This document shows, one piece after another, positions 9,246 through 16,785 of a stretch of 32,428 bases of DNA (the stretch's first letter is position 1; each line of letters opens with the position of its first letter). Both the position numbers and the translations under genes were made by a program. The stretch comes from Akkermansiaceae bacterium (GTDB lineage: Bacteria; Verrucomicrobiota; Verrucomicrobiia; Verrucomicrobiales; Akkermansiaceae): the NCBI GenBank assembly GCA_017857425.1, contig JAFMDE010000007.1, positions 1 to 32,428 of the forward strand. Direction: 5' to 3'. A model generated the notes under the pieces. It saw only the letters and a list, made by a program, of their open reading frames with translations, was not told the DNA's origin and did no database searches.

Positions 9246-9641
9246 TTACTTGCGCTTCTTAGCTGCTTTCTTAGCTGGCTTTTTAGCGGCTTTTTTCTTG
9301 GCTACCTTCTTCTTAGCTGGCTTTTTAGCGGCCTTTTTCTTGGCTACCTTCTTTTTAGCTGGCTTTTTAGCGGCCTTTTTCTTGGCTACCTTCTTCTTAG
9401 CTGGCTTCTTGGCTGCCTTTTTCTTGGCTACCTTCTTCTTAGCTGGCTTCTTAGCGGCCTTTTTCTTGGCTGCTTTTTTAGCTGGCTTCTTAGCTACTTT
9501 TTTAGCTGGCTTCTTAGCTGGCTTCTTAGCTGCTTTTTTGGCTGGCTTCTTAGCGGGCTTCTTAGCTACACGCTTTGCTGCGGCTTTTTTGGCCTTGCGC
9601 GGCGCGGCTTTCTTCTTAGCGGTCTTTTTTTTGGCTGCCAT
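9246..9641 (-). CDS. Histone H1-like Lys/Ala/Pro-rich DNA-binding protein
   Basis: A 131-aa protein composed almost entirely of Lys, Ala, Pro and Val (MAAKKKTAKKKAAPRKAKK...), with one or two Arg and no acidic residue. It resembles the tails of eukaryotic H1 and bacterial Hc1/Hc2-type proteins that coat and compact DNA. The C-terminal half is four perfect protein repeats of the 14-residue unit KKPAKKKVAKKKAA followed by a shorter last unit. There is no globular domain, so it is expected to be disordered and to bind DNA by charge. It has its own terminator and is flanked by convergent and unrelated genes, so it appears monocistronic. The opposite strand reads as a spurious hydrophobic frame. 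Function as a nucleoid protein is a family inference. Confidence 0.9.
   Translation of the reverse strand: MAAKKKTAKKKAAPRKAKKAAAKRVAKKPAKKPAKKAAKKPAKKPAKKVAKKPAKKAAKKKAAKKPAKKKVAKKKAAKKPAKKKVAKKKAAKKPAKKKVAKKKAAKKPAKKKVAKKKAAKKPAKKAAKKRK
9273..9440 (-). repeat. 42-bp tandem repeats inside the histone-like gene
   Basis: Four consecutive 42-bp units (starting at 9273, 9315, 9357 and 9399) with few base differences encode the 14-residue repeats, and a degenerate fifth copy follows. Differences between copies are nearly all synonymous. Such an array can gain or lose units by slippage, so the length of the protein may vary between strains. Confidence 0.9.
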
Positions 9642-9754
9642 AGTGGTATTGTATTATACTGTTTGTTAGGGTAGTTGGGATCCGAAGGTCTGCTGTTTAG
9701 GGCATGTTAGTTTTTGCGGATGTTTATTGTTAGATTGTTTTATTTAATCAGAGA

Positions 9755-9770
9755 TAACTTTTAAAAGTTA
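9755..9770. repeat. 16-bp perfect palindrome upstream of the histone-like gene
   Basis: TAACTTTTAAAAGTTA is its own reverse complement. It lies 114 bp upstream of the histone-like start in an AT-rich 250-bp gap that contains no gene. A short direct repeat, CGTAAACGTAAAC, follows at about 9779. It could be an operator or simply AT-rich sequence; there is no supporting regulator nearby. Confidence 0.4.
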
Positions 9771-9891
9771 ACTATATCGTAAACGTAAACTCTCTTTATA
9801 GATGACAATGCTCTAACAGGTTGGTTTGGTCAAGGAGGGAATTAAACTTTTGCAAAGTATTTTTTAAAATGATGTCGCGTGTTTTGATCTG

Positions 9892-10869
9892 TTACGAACC
9901 TTTTTTGACGTTACTGTTAGGTCGTTTGAATGTTGGAGATAAATTTTCTAGTGCGATCCAAAATTCTTTGTCCGCCGGATGGCCGTTAAATAAAATTTTT
10001 CCTTCCGGTGATATAATGACCATGGTGGGGATGTCTCTTACTCGTAATAGGCTACTGAGTAATTTTTTGTTAGAGTCAATGAGCCATGCGCATTGAGCTT
10101 GTGCGGCATCCTCTTTACGGATGATTTCTGCATCTTGAATGATGTCCGGGTATTGGCCTGTTAAGATGGCTAAAACAGGGATGTTGTTAAGATGGCATGT
10201 CTGGGTTGTGACGACGAAATCAGGTAGATTGATCTGTATCTCTTGGCTCATGGGGTTCCAGAAGTAGAGGATGATCGCTTTTCTGCCCTCCATATGCTGA
10301 GCCAGGGTGGCTAATTGGCCGTCTATTTGAGATTTAAGTGATTGATTGAGGGGGAGTCTGATTGACTGCATAGCTTCCTCTAGCTGGAGCCTTTCTATGT
10401 GTGGACCGAAGGCCTGTGCTTGCCGGGGGCTTAGCCAAAATGCTTCGGTAATATGTTTTTTGAAGTCTCCCTTGTTGTTTTTTTCGAGTGCTGCTAGTGC
10501 CTGGCCATAGTGAATGATTGCTAGCCAGTCATCCTTGAGTGCGAATACCTCTGAGTGATTAGGGTCAAAGCTGTCACGTTTTTCGTTGAGCTCTGGCGCC
10601 ATGGCGGCAATGGCGGCGTTGTCTCCAAGATCAATGAGGTTGAGAAAACGTGCCTCGAGTAAAACTTGGGGATGGACGTCTGCTTGTTTAGCCTCTTTGA
10701 GGGCTGTTGCAAATTCGTCTTGTCCTAAGGTGGCGAAAAGTTTTTCCAACGCAGCCTCTCTGTCCTTGCTTGCTTGTGTGTCAGTTGCGCTATCAATTTC
10801 AAGGGGGGCTGGATTTTCAAGTGCGATCACATAGGTTCCTAATATGAGGCAGAGCAATAAAGATTTCAT
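9892..10869 (-). CDS. Exported thioredoxin-fold protein lacking the CXXC motif
   Basis: A 325-aa protein with an N-terminal signal peptide (MKSLLLCLILGTYVIALE). Residues of about 30-190 look helical and repeat-like, with no motif I recognise. The C-terminal third reads like a TlpA/thioredoxin-type fold: AIILYFWNPMSQEIQ aligns with the WCxxC active-site strand of that family, and RDIPTMVIISPEGKIL matches the cis-proline loop and following strand. The active-site cysteines are replaced (NPMS), so classical disulfide chemistry is unlikely. The ATG at 10869 is preferred over the one 3 bp earlier (10872). No Shine-Dalgarno is visible. The likely location is periplasmic. It could be a scaffold or a binding protein; the fold assignment is from motif reading only. 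Confidence 0.7.
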   Translation of the reverse strand: MKSLLLCLILGTYVIALENPAPLEIDSATDTQASKDREAALEKLFATLGQDEFATALKEAKQADVHPQVLLEARFLNLIDLGDNAAIAAMAPELNEKRDSFDPNHSEVFALKDDWLAIIHYGQALAALEKNNKGDFKKHITEAFWLSPRQAQAFGPHIERLQLEEAMQSIRLPLNQSLKSQIDGQLATLAQHMEGRKAIILYFWNPMSQEIQINLPDFVVTTQTCHLNNIPVLAILTGQYPDIIQDAEIIRKEDAAQAQCAWLIDSNKKLLSSLLRVRDIPTMVIISPEGKILFNGHPADKEFWIALENLSPTFKRPNSNVKKGS

Positions 10870-10910
10870 CACGCGAATTTTGAAGTGCTTGATGCTAAAA
10901 TACCAACACT

Positions 10911-10945
10911 AAAAAAGCGGACGACCTGTTACAGGATCGTCCGCT
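10911..10945 (-). terminator. Intrinsic terminator of the LysM lipoprotein gene
   Basis: AGCGGACGA (10916-10924) pairs with TCGTCCGCT (10937-10945), with a partly paired interior. On the minus strand the stem is followed by TTTTTT (rc of 10911-10916). It lies about 36 bp after the LysM gene stop. Confidence 0.8.
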
Positions 10946-10980
10946 GAATAAATCAGATGATGATAGCTTCGGGCGCAGCG

Positions 10981-11445
10981 TTAGTTGCTGGGGATGTTTA
11001 ATTGTTGCCCAATTCGAATCGTTGTACTGCTAAGTCCGTTGGCGGACTGGATGGCCTCTACACTAGTGCCGTTTTTACGGGCGATACCCCAGAGGCTGTC
11101 GCCTGATACTACAGTGTAGGTGGTGCTAGCGATTGGCGCGGGCGGGCTATCGAGTGTGTTGGAAGGAGCTAAGCTAGGAGCTGTTACTGGAGCAGTAGGG
11201 CTGTCTGCGTGAGTAATAGCGGGGAGGGTTTGGTATGGGTTGTTCTCTGGAGATGTTGGCGCCGTTGGGGCTTGCGGGTAGCTGCCTAGCTCGCCACCAG
11301 CGCGAGGAACTCCGTATGGATTGGCTGCGCCAGATGGTCCAGGGTTGTTGCTTTTCCAATTACTGTATCCAGAGCCCGTGGAGCAGGAAATAAACAGAAG
11401 AGGGGCAAGGCAAGTTGCGATAAGCAGTAGAGTAGCTGTTTTCAT
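10981..11445 (-). CDS. LysM-domain lipoprotein
   Basis: A 154-aa exported protein. The N-terminus is a lipoprotein signal peptide ending in FISC (Cys21). A Pro/Ser/Ala/Thr-rich linker of about 85 residues follows, then one LysM domain at the C-terminus (about 109-152: YTVVSGDSLWGIARKNGTS ... RIGQQLNIP), which binds peptidoglycan. There is no attached catalytic domain, so it is more likely a wall-binding anchor or spacer than an enzyme. The start codon context is CCATTATGAAA with no Shine-Dalgarno, like that of rpmJ in this window. A terminator follows, so it is probably a single-gene transcript. Confidence 0.85.
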   Translation of the reverse strand: MKTATLLLIATCLAPLLFISCSTGSGYSNWKSNNPGPSGAANPYGVPRAGGELGSYPQAPTAPTSPENNPYQTLPAITHADSPTAPVTAPSLAPSNTLDSPPAPIASTTYTVVSGDSLWGIARKNGTSVEAIQSANGLSSTTIRIGQQLNIPSN

Positions 11446-11541
11446 AATGGAGTTGTATGGTATGTCAGGTTGAGGTGGTCGTTAATTTTCACCCTCTCTT
11501 TGATTAACACGTAGACGAGTTTTGTAAAATGAGGATATTAT

Positions 11542-11561
11542 AAAAACGCCGAGAAGTCGGC
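11542..11561 (-). terminator. Possible terminator after the TatD gene
   Basis: On the minus strand GCCGA-CTTC-TCGGC forms a 5-bp stem with a 4-nt loop, followed by GTTTTT. It lies about 86 bp downstream of the TatD stop. The stem is short, so confidence is moderate. Confidence 0.5.
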
Positions 11562-11647
11562 TAGGCTTTCATCTGATCTGGAAAACATCATGAGCATTCA
11601 GATACGGTGCGGGTCTGGGTAGCTGTTTCTCTGATAAGGCTGTTTCT

Positions 11648-12463
11648 CTATAAATCTGTGCCAATACCGTAAAATTCATTCACGGTAGCCTCAGTGTGGG
11701 CGGCAAGATCTGTAAGGCTTTCGCCTCTGGCATTAGCAATGGCTTCCGCTGTGAAGTAAGTGTATGCCGGTTCATTACGTTGGCCCCGATGCGGAACGGG
11801 GGCAAGATAGGGTGAGTCGGTCTCAAGCATGAAGGAACCCGCAGGGCAGTTGGTGGCGGTTTCAATGACAGTCGCTGCATTTTTAAAGGTGGCGATGCCG
11901 GTAAAAGAGATGAGTCCTCCTAAGTCGAGTATCGGCTGGGCAGCTTTCAAGCTGAAGGGGAAACAGTGAAATACTGCGCGAACTTGAGGGGCATACTGGC
12001 GATAGATGCTGATGGCATCGTGGAGTGAGGCTTCGCCGGAGCGGTCACGGGTATGAATGACGATATTTTTACCAAGTTGGGCAGCTAGCTCAAAGTGCTG
12101 TCTAAGAAACTCTTGTTGTCTGCTGTGATATTGATCATTTGACCATCCCTCTGGTGCAGGGTGGTAGTAGTCGAGGCCTGTTTCACCAATAGCAACACAG
12201 CGCGGGTGACTGGCATGGATTTGTAGCTCGTTGATGTAATCATCTTTTGTTTCGTGAACGTCACATGGGTGAATGCCCATGCAGGCATAAACCTCTGGGT
12301 ATTGCTCAGCAATGGATATGTTCTGAGGGCAGTCATCCAGGCATGTGGCTAGGGTGACCATGCGTTGTACGCCGCGCTCCCGTGCTCGGGTAATTATATC
12401 GTGGAGCTCGTCAGAGGTAAATTTCTGCGAAGCCAGGTGGCAGTGTGAGTCAGTCAGAGTCAT
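11648..12463 (-). CDS. TatD family metal-dependent hydrolase/DNase
   Basis: A 271-aa TIM-barrel hydrolase of the TatD family, enzymes with Mg-dependent 3'-exonuclease activity. Visible metal and active-site motifs are the N-terminal TDSHCHLA (HxH), GIHP, GETGLDYY (Glu ligand), IHTRD, FHCF and the late LETDSPYLAP (Asp). The first in-frame ATG at 12529 would overlap the upstream gene; the ATG at 12463 puts the HxH motif six residues in, as usual for the family, so I chose it. It is 13 bp after the stop of the outer-membrane protein gene, so the two may be co-transcribed, although their functions do not obviously connect. Confidence 0.92.
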   Translation of the reverse strand: MTLTDSHCHLASQKFTSDELHDIITRARERGVQRMVTLATCLDDCPQNISIAEQYPEVYACMGIHPCDVHETKDDYINELQIHASHPRCVAIGETGLDYYHPAPEGWSNDQYHSRQQEFLRQHFELAAQLGKNIVIHTRDRSGEASLHDAISIYRQYAPQVRAVFHCFPFSLKAAQPILDLGGLISFTGIATFKNAATVIETATNCPAGSFMLETDSPYLAPVPHRGQRNEPAYTYFTAEAIANARGESLTDLAAHTEATVNEFYGIGTDL

Positions 12464-12476
12464 CGGTGATGACTGA

Positions 12477-13199
12477 TTAAAATCTGACTTCGAACCAGAG
12501 GCCAGCGAAAGCTTGGTCATCACCAGCATCACTACTGTCTAAGAGCAGAGAGCCACCCACGTAGGGGGTGATAGATACCGTATCAGATAGATGGTGAGTT
12601 AGTGATAGCCGCCCATAGGCGTCGTTGATGCCGTCACGACCATAGTAATCATCGACATAGCTGATGCCTGTGTTGAGTGCTACGAAGGTTTTTTCAGAGA
12701 TGGCTTTGGACCATTGTGTTTCTGCATTTCCATACCAAGCTTCTGCGCCGAAATCGTAATAAGCTCCGGCAGTAGCGCTGAAATCATCGTTACATTGCCA
12801 GGTGGCAAAGGTGCCGACATCGACACCATCCTTGAAAACAGCACTAAGCGGAGAGTTAGAGTTGCCGAAATGACGGTAACTAGCACTGAGGCCAAAGGTG
12901 AGTTGGTCGCTTTGTTTGAATCGCAAGTGGGAGAAAAAGGCGGATTCATCAAAATCACCCTTGCCGTTTTCTGTAGCATACCATGATCCAAGATTGAGCG
13001 AGGTGCGATTGCTGAGCGAGATCTCGGTCTCTACCTGAAAGTCGATGGTGCTTTCTGCTAGCTCAAAGCCTCGGTAAACATATCCGCTGCGGTATCCTGC
13101 GACGGCTTCTACACCAAGCTGGATTTCTTTACTAATATCAGCGGGGAGGTGGCAGGGCAGCAAGAAGGTGAGAATGGTAAGCGGAAATAGAGATTTCAT
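12477..13199 (-). CDS. Outer-membrane beta-barrel protein (porin-like)
   Basis: A 240-aa exported protein with a signal peptide (MKSLFPLTILTFLLPCHLPA) followed by alternating hydrophobic/polar strands (for example DVGTFATWQ, ATAGAYYDFG, ISYVDDYYG, YVGGSLLLD) and a terminal Phe (AGLWFEVRF), the classic signal for barrel insertion. The early sequence GYRSGYVYRGFELAES resembles TorF-type putative porins, where a YRG motif follows the first strand. I chose the ATG at 13199; an in-frame ATG at 13217 would add six residues and overlap a hairpin. The substrate is unknown. The family call as a barrel is firm; TorF is tentative. Confidence 0.75.
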   Translation of the reverse strand: MKSLFPLTILTFLLPCHLPADISKEIQLGVEAVAGYRSGYVYRGFELAESTIDFQVETEISLSNRTSLNLGSWYATENGKGDFDESAFFSHLRFKQSDQLTFGLSASYRHFGNSNSPLSAVFKDGVDVGTFATWQCNDDFSATAGAYYDFGAEAWYGNAETQWSKAISEKTFVALNTGISYVDDYYGRDGINDAYGRLSLTHHLSDTVSITPYVGGSLLLDSSDAGDDQAFAGLWFEVRF

Positions 13200-13208
13200 G
13201 ATATGAGT

Positions 13209-13233
13209 CGCCAACATAAGGTGGCGGTTTTTT
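13209..13233 (+). terminator. Hairpin with U-tract on the plus strand, between two minus-strand genes
   Basis: CGCCA (13209-13213) pairs with TGGCG (13222-13226), with an 8-nt loop, and is followed by GTTTTTTT. In the plus direction this looks like a weak intrinsic terminator, although no plus-strand gene ends here. It may limit antisense transcription, or the hairpin may sit in the 5' leader of the barrel gene. Weak evidence. Confidence 0.3.
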
Positions 13234-14384
13234 TAATCAATGACTTTGGCCATTTTCTCAAGACCTTCAATGACCCGGCTGTGTGGACAACCGAAATTAA
13301 AGCGGACATGGCCCGGATTGCCAAAGAAGGCGCCGTCCGAGAGATAGATGCCTGCTTCCTGCTCAAAGAACTTTGCTGGATTCTCTTTGTTCATGGAGCG
13401 GCAGTCGATCCACGCTAGGTAGGTAGCTTCGATGTCAGGAGTGATGAGTCCGGGCATTTGCTTGCCAATAAAGCTAGTCAGCGTGTCGCGGTTATTGCGT
13501 AAATAGGCCAGTAATGCTTGCCGCCATGAGTCTCCATCTTTGTAGGCAGCTTCCGCAGCATAGTATGCAAGGCAGTTGATCTCGGGGAGGGTGTGGCCGC
13601 GGGCAGCGCAAAACTTGCGACGCAGCGAGTCATCCTTGATGATAGCAAAGGCATAACCAAGGCCGGCGATGTTGTAGGTTTTACTGGGTGCGAGTAGTGT
13701 GATGATCCGGTTTTGTAATTGCTCTGGAAGGCTAGCAGCGCACACGTGAGGAGTTTGCTCCTCGTCAAGGATGAGGTCACAGTGGATCTCATCCGATACC
13801 AAAATCATATCGTGGTGCAGGCAGAAATCGGCCAGCTTCTCGATTTCCTCCTGTGAAAAGACACGACCGAGTGGGTTTTGAGGATTACTAAGAAGGAATA
13901 TCTTCGTGTTTGCTGTGACAGCGGCTTCCATCGCCTGCCAATCAAAACCCCAGCGGCCATCCGCTAAAATATGAGGAACGGAAATCAGCTCCATGTTGGC
14001 ATCTTGATGTATGGAGAGAAAAGGGGGGTAGATCGGTGTGCAGGTCATGACCGCATCTCCTGGAGAGCCGAACGCGCGCGCAGCAATAGAGAGTGCCGGC
14101 ACCAAACCACCGAGGTGGACGATCTCCTTTTCCTCGACGATAAGCTGGTGCCTGTTCTGTAAGTAGTGATCGATCGCCTCTATGATGCCTGCATGTGGTT
14201 GAGCGTAACCCATGATCCCATGAGAAACCCGCGCTTGAAGAGCTTCAAGCACACAGGGTGGCGACATGAAGTCCATGTCAGCGACCCAGTAGGGATCGAG
14301 ATTCGGAAACCGGTCCCATTTGATGGAGCCTGAACCTCGCCGGGGTACGATCTGATCAAAATCTGCAGAGCTGTGCATGTCCAT
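13233..14384 (-). CDS. patB: MalY/PatB family aminotransferase (cystathionine beta-lyase-like)
   Basis: A 383-aa pyridoxal-phosphate enzyme of the class I/II aminotransferases, MalY/PatB branch, whose members cleave the C-S bond of cystathionine or cysteine. Visible: SIKWDRFPNLDPYWVADMDF at the N-terminus (a branch hallmark), SNPQNPLGRV (PLP pocket Asn), VSDEIHCDL (Asp that pairs with the PLP nitrogen), LLAPSKTYNIAGLG (Schiff-base Lys) and RFNFGCP near the end (carboxylate-binding Arg). The length is normal. Start is the first ATG; a second ATG two codons in (14378) is equally possible. It is 33 bp upstream of the barrel gene and in the same direction. Reaction is inferred from the branch, not proven. 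Confidence 0.88.
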   Translation of the reverse strand: MDMHSSADFDQIVPRRGSGSIKWDRFPNLDPYWVADMDFMSPPCVLEALQARVSHGIMGYAQPHAGIIEAIDHYLQNRHQLIVEEKEIVHLGGLVPALSIAARAFGSPGDAVMTCTPIYPPFLSIHQDANMELISVPHILADGRWGFDWQAMEAAVTANTKIFLLSNPQNPLGRVFSQEEIEKLADFCLHHDMILVSDEIHCDLILDEEQTPHVCAASLPEQLQNRIITLLAPSKTYNIAGLGYAFAIIKDDSLRRKFCAARGHTLPEINCLAYYAAEAAYKDGDSWRQALLAYLRNNRDTLTSFIGKQMPGLITPDIEATYLAWIDCRSMNKENPAKFFEQEAGIYLSDGAFFGNPGHVRFNFGCPHSRVIEGLEKMAKVID

Positions 14385-14522
14385 TTGCTAGCCTATGAGT
14401 TTGGAACTGGCGAGTAATATATCATTTTCTACACCTTGCGGGTAGGGTCTTGTTAAATGTGAGTTTTTTTCCCGGATGGGAATTATCTTGCTTCTTGGTG
14501 CGCTCATTCTAACTCTGAGTCT

Positions 14523-16502
14523 ATGCAGGTGTTGCAGATGCGGGAGGTGGCAGAGCGAGTTTTACTTGCGAATTCGCTGGAGGAGAAGCTTTTGCTTGCT
14601 CCGCGCTTGGGGGCGGGCGTGGTTGATGATGATCGAGGGCGTTCATTTAGCCTGCCAGATGCCCCAGGACGCCCTGAAGAGTTGAAAATCACCAACAAGG
14701 TAGTGCGCTCAAATTTTCCTGGGGTCAACAAACTCGGTGATGATCGTGAGCGAGGCAAAATGCTCCATTTTCTTGCCAATCATGAGATGCTGGCAGCTGA
14801 GCTGATGGCTCTAGTCCTGCTCAAGTTCCCCGATGCTCCTGCTGAATACCGCCGTGGTGTTTATGAATCGATGCGGGAGGAGCAGATGCATACCTTGATG
14901 TATCTGCGCAGGATGAAGGAGTGCGGCATATCCTTTGGCGATTTGCCACTCAATGATTACTTCTGGAAGTTGGTGGCCCCGATGGATACACCAATGGACT
15001 TTGTCACCCGACTTAATCTCACCTTCGAGCAGGCCAATTTAGATTTCTCTAAACACTATGCAACCTTGTTTCGGCAAGTGGGCGATCATGCAACGGCCAA
15101 GGTATTGGAAAAGATTTACCTCGATGAGATTAATCATGTGGGTCACGGCTTGAAGTGGTTTCGGAAATGGAAAAAACAAGGTGAAACAGATTGGAACGCC
15201 TACCGCAAATCACTCAGTTTCCCGATGGCACCCGCAAAAGCAAAGGGCATGGCACCTTTCAATACCGAGGGTCGTCAATTGGCGGGTTTGGATCAAGATT
15301 TCATCGAGCAATTAGCAATATGCGAGCAATCGAGAGGGCGCACCCCCGTAGTGCACTGGTATAATCCAAACGCAGAGTCTCATGCCGCAGCCGCGTTCAC
15401 GCATCGCAGCTATCAGCCGAACAAAATAGAGGTGGCATTAGAGCATGACCTGGAAATGCTTTCCCTGGCATGGTGCCGAAGAGATGACCTTAGTCTGATG
15501 CGAACATTGCCCAGCAATGCTCACCGGGCGTATTTGAAAAAGGCTGGTTTCCACCTGCCTGAGGTCATTAAAGTCGGCAGTCTGGCTGGGCGTAAGCTAG
15601 GGGGTCTGCGTCCTTGGGCCTGGTCACCAGACGCCTCGGATACGCTCAAGCCTTTGGCCGGTGATGTATCACCGGCTTTACCATGGCAGTGGCGTGGGGA
15701 GGTTCCTCAATGGTGGTTTAGTAAAGAAGCGGGTTTTCGGCTCAATGAAATGCTTACATCGTCTGGAGAGGAGGTTGGATTTTTCTGTAAGGATCTGGAC
15801 GCGGCAGCTGAGGCAGTGGAATGCCTGCTAAAGCGAGGACCGGTTCTGCTCAAGGCGGCATACGCGTGTGCGGGCCGTGGGCATCGTAAAGTCATGGCTG
15901 GAGAAGATTTTATGCCTTGGTTGAACAAGGTGATTAAACGCCATGGTGGCGTTGCTGTGGAGCCGTGGCTAGAGCGAGAGTTGGATTTTTCTGCACTCTA
16001 TGAAATGCGTGAGGGTGGAGAGGTCGACTTCATAGGAATGACTGAGATGAAGAATGATGCTCAGGGGCGCTACCAAAGCACAAAGGTTAAGCCGAAGTGG
16101 GCTACGGGTTTTAATGATGAACTGAGTTCGTTTCTGTTCCGAGATGCAAAGATCAATGATGTTTATGGTGAGGAAATCCCGCTAGCGCTGAGCACTTTAC
16201 TAAAGGGCTATATTGGACCTGTTGGGGTGGATGCGATGGTCGCCCGGCAGGCCGATGGCTCATTAGGAATACGTTATGTCATTGAGCTCAATGTGCGCAT
16301 GACCATGGGGCGTGTGGCACTGGAGATCGCCAAAAAACGAATGCCCAATAAGGGCGGGCAGCTCCGAATTTTGCAAAAAAACAAACTTGCGGAGGGTGAG
16401 TTGCAGGCACTTTATAAGCAAGTTATTCACAATCCATCGTTTGTCTTGAATGATCCTGAGCGAGCACTCGAATTTGTTGCTGTATGGGATCAGGAAGATT
16501 AA
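14523..16502 (+). CDS. DUF455 ferritin-like diiron domain fused to an ATP-grasp domain
   Basis: A 659-aa two-domain protein. Residues of about 55-220 match DUF455, a MiaE-like ferritin fold: Glu93, the EExxH-like EEQMH (119-123), Glu169 and DEINHVGH (201-208) are placed as the four-helix carboxylate/His ligands of a diiron site. From about 275 an ATP-grasp region follows: a pre-ATP-grasp stretch beginning VVHWYNPNAESHAAA, a Lys-rich strand VLLKAAYACAGRGH (Lys444), VEPWLERELDFS (480-490) and the metal-binding ELNVRM (588-593). ATP-grasp enzymes join carboxylates to amines or thiols, and diiron proteins of this fold hydroxylate. The fusion therefore suggests a two-step modification of one substrate, which is unknown. 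The start is an ATG without a Shine-Dalgarno. The gene stands alone with no operon partner. Confidence 0.8.
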   Translation: MQVLQMREVAERVLLANSLEEKLLLAPRLGAGVVDDDRGRSFSLPDAPGRPEELKITNKVVRSNFPGVNKLGDDRERGKMLHFLANHEMLAAELMALVLLKFPDAPAEYRRGVYESMREEQMHTLMYLRRMKECGISFGDLPLNDYFWKLVAPMDTPMDFVTRLNLTFEQANLDFSKHYATLFRQVGDHATAKVLEKIYLDEINHVGHGLKWFRKWKKQGETDWNAYRKSLSFPMAPAKAKGMAPFNTEGRQLAGLDQDFIEQLAICEQSRGRTPVVHWYNPNAESHAAAAFTHRSYQPNKIEVALEHDLEMLSLAWCRRDDLSLMRTLPSNAHRAYLKKAGFHLPEVIKVGSLAGRKLGGLRPWAWSPDASDTLKPLAGDVSPALPWQWRGEVPQWWFSKEAGFRLNEMLTSSGEEVGFFCKDLDAAAEAVECLLKRGPVLLKAAYACAGRGHRKVMAGEDFMPWLNKVIKRHGGVAVEPWLERELDFSALYEMREGGEVDFIGMTEMKNDAQGRYQSTKVKPKWATGFNDELSSFLFRDAKINDVYGEEIPLALSTLLKGYIGPVGVDAMVARQADGSLGIRYVIELNVRMTMGRVALEIAKKRMPNKGGQLRILQKNKLAEGELQALYKQVIHNPSFVLNDPERALEFVAVWDQED

Positions 16503-16665
16503 TATATTTTTGCTCGTTTCTGTATTATTTTATAAAACCAAGGGTATTGCCCAAGTTATTCACAGAGGGCTTTTGCGTTTTCGGAATCGAGTGTGAATAA
16601 GTTTGTTGATAAGGTTTATCCCTCTTGTCTTTGATTTAACAATGTCACCTTGCAGTTGTTCACAT
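16501..16665. other. Cluster of DnaA-box-like sites beside an AT-rich stretch
   Basis: Within the 283-bp gap between the DUF455/ATP-grasp and HNH genes there are two perfect TTATTCACA 9-mers, at 16556-16564 (plus) and 16592-16600 (minus strand; TGTGAATAA on plus). Two near matches follow: TTATCAACA on the minus strand (16604-16612) and TTGTTCACA at 16656-16664 (plus). The gap begins with an AT-rich tract (16501-16540). The arrangement resembles a small origin or a DnaA-regulated region. Nothing here proves function. Confidence 0.45.
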
Positions 16666-16785
16666 TGCTTCCAAGGAGATCACAGGCAGCTGACAAAATG
16701 AGCTCTGCGGCGCATCAAATTTCAGGATTGAAGGCTCATCGATAGCGTGTTAAAATCCGCAAATTATATAATCTACCCGCTTATT

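Noticed and set aside
9238-9669. Plus-strand frame encoding a hydrophobic FLAAFFLAT repeat
   Set aside because: It is the antisense of the Lys/Ala-rich histone-like gene; the repeat pattern and terminator fit the minus strand.
14476-14685. Short frame with a hydrophobic, Cys-rich N-terminus
   Set aside because: It overlaps the well-supported DUF455/ATP-grasp gene in another frame and has no family signal.
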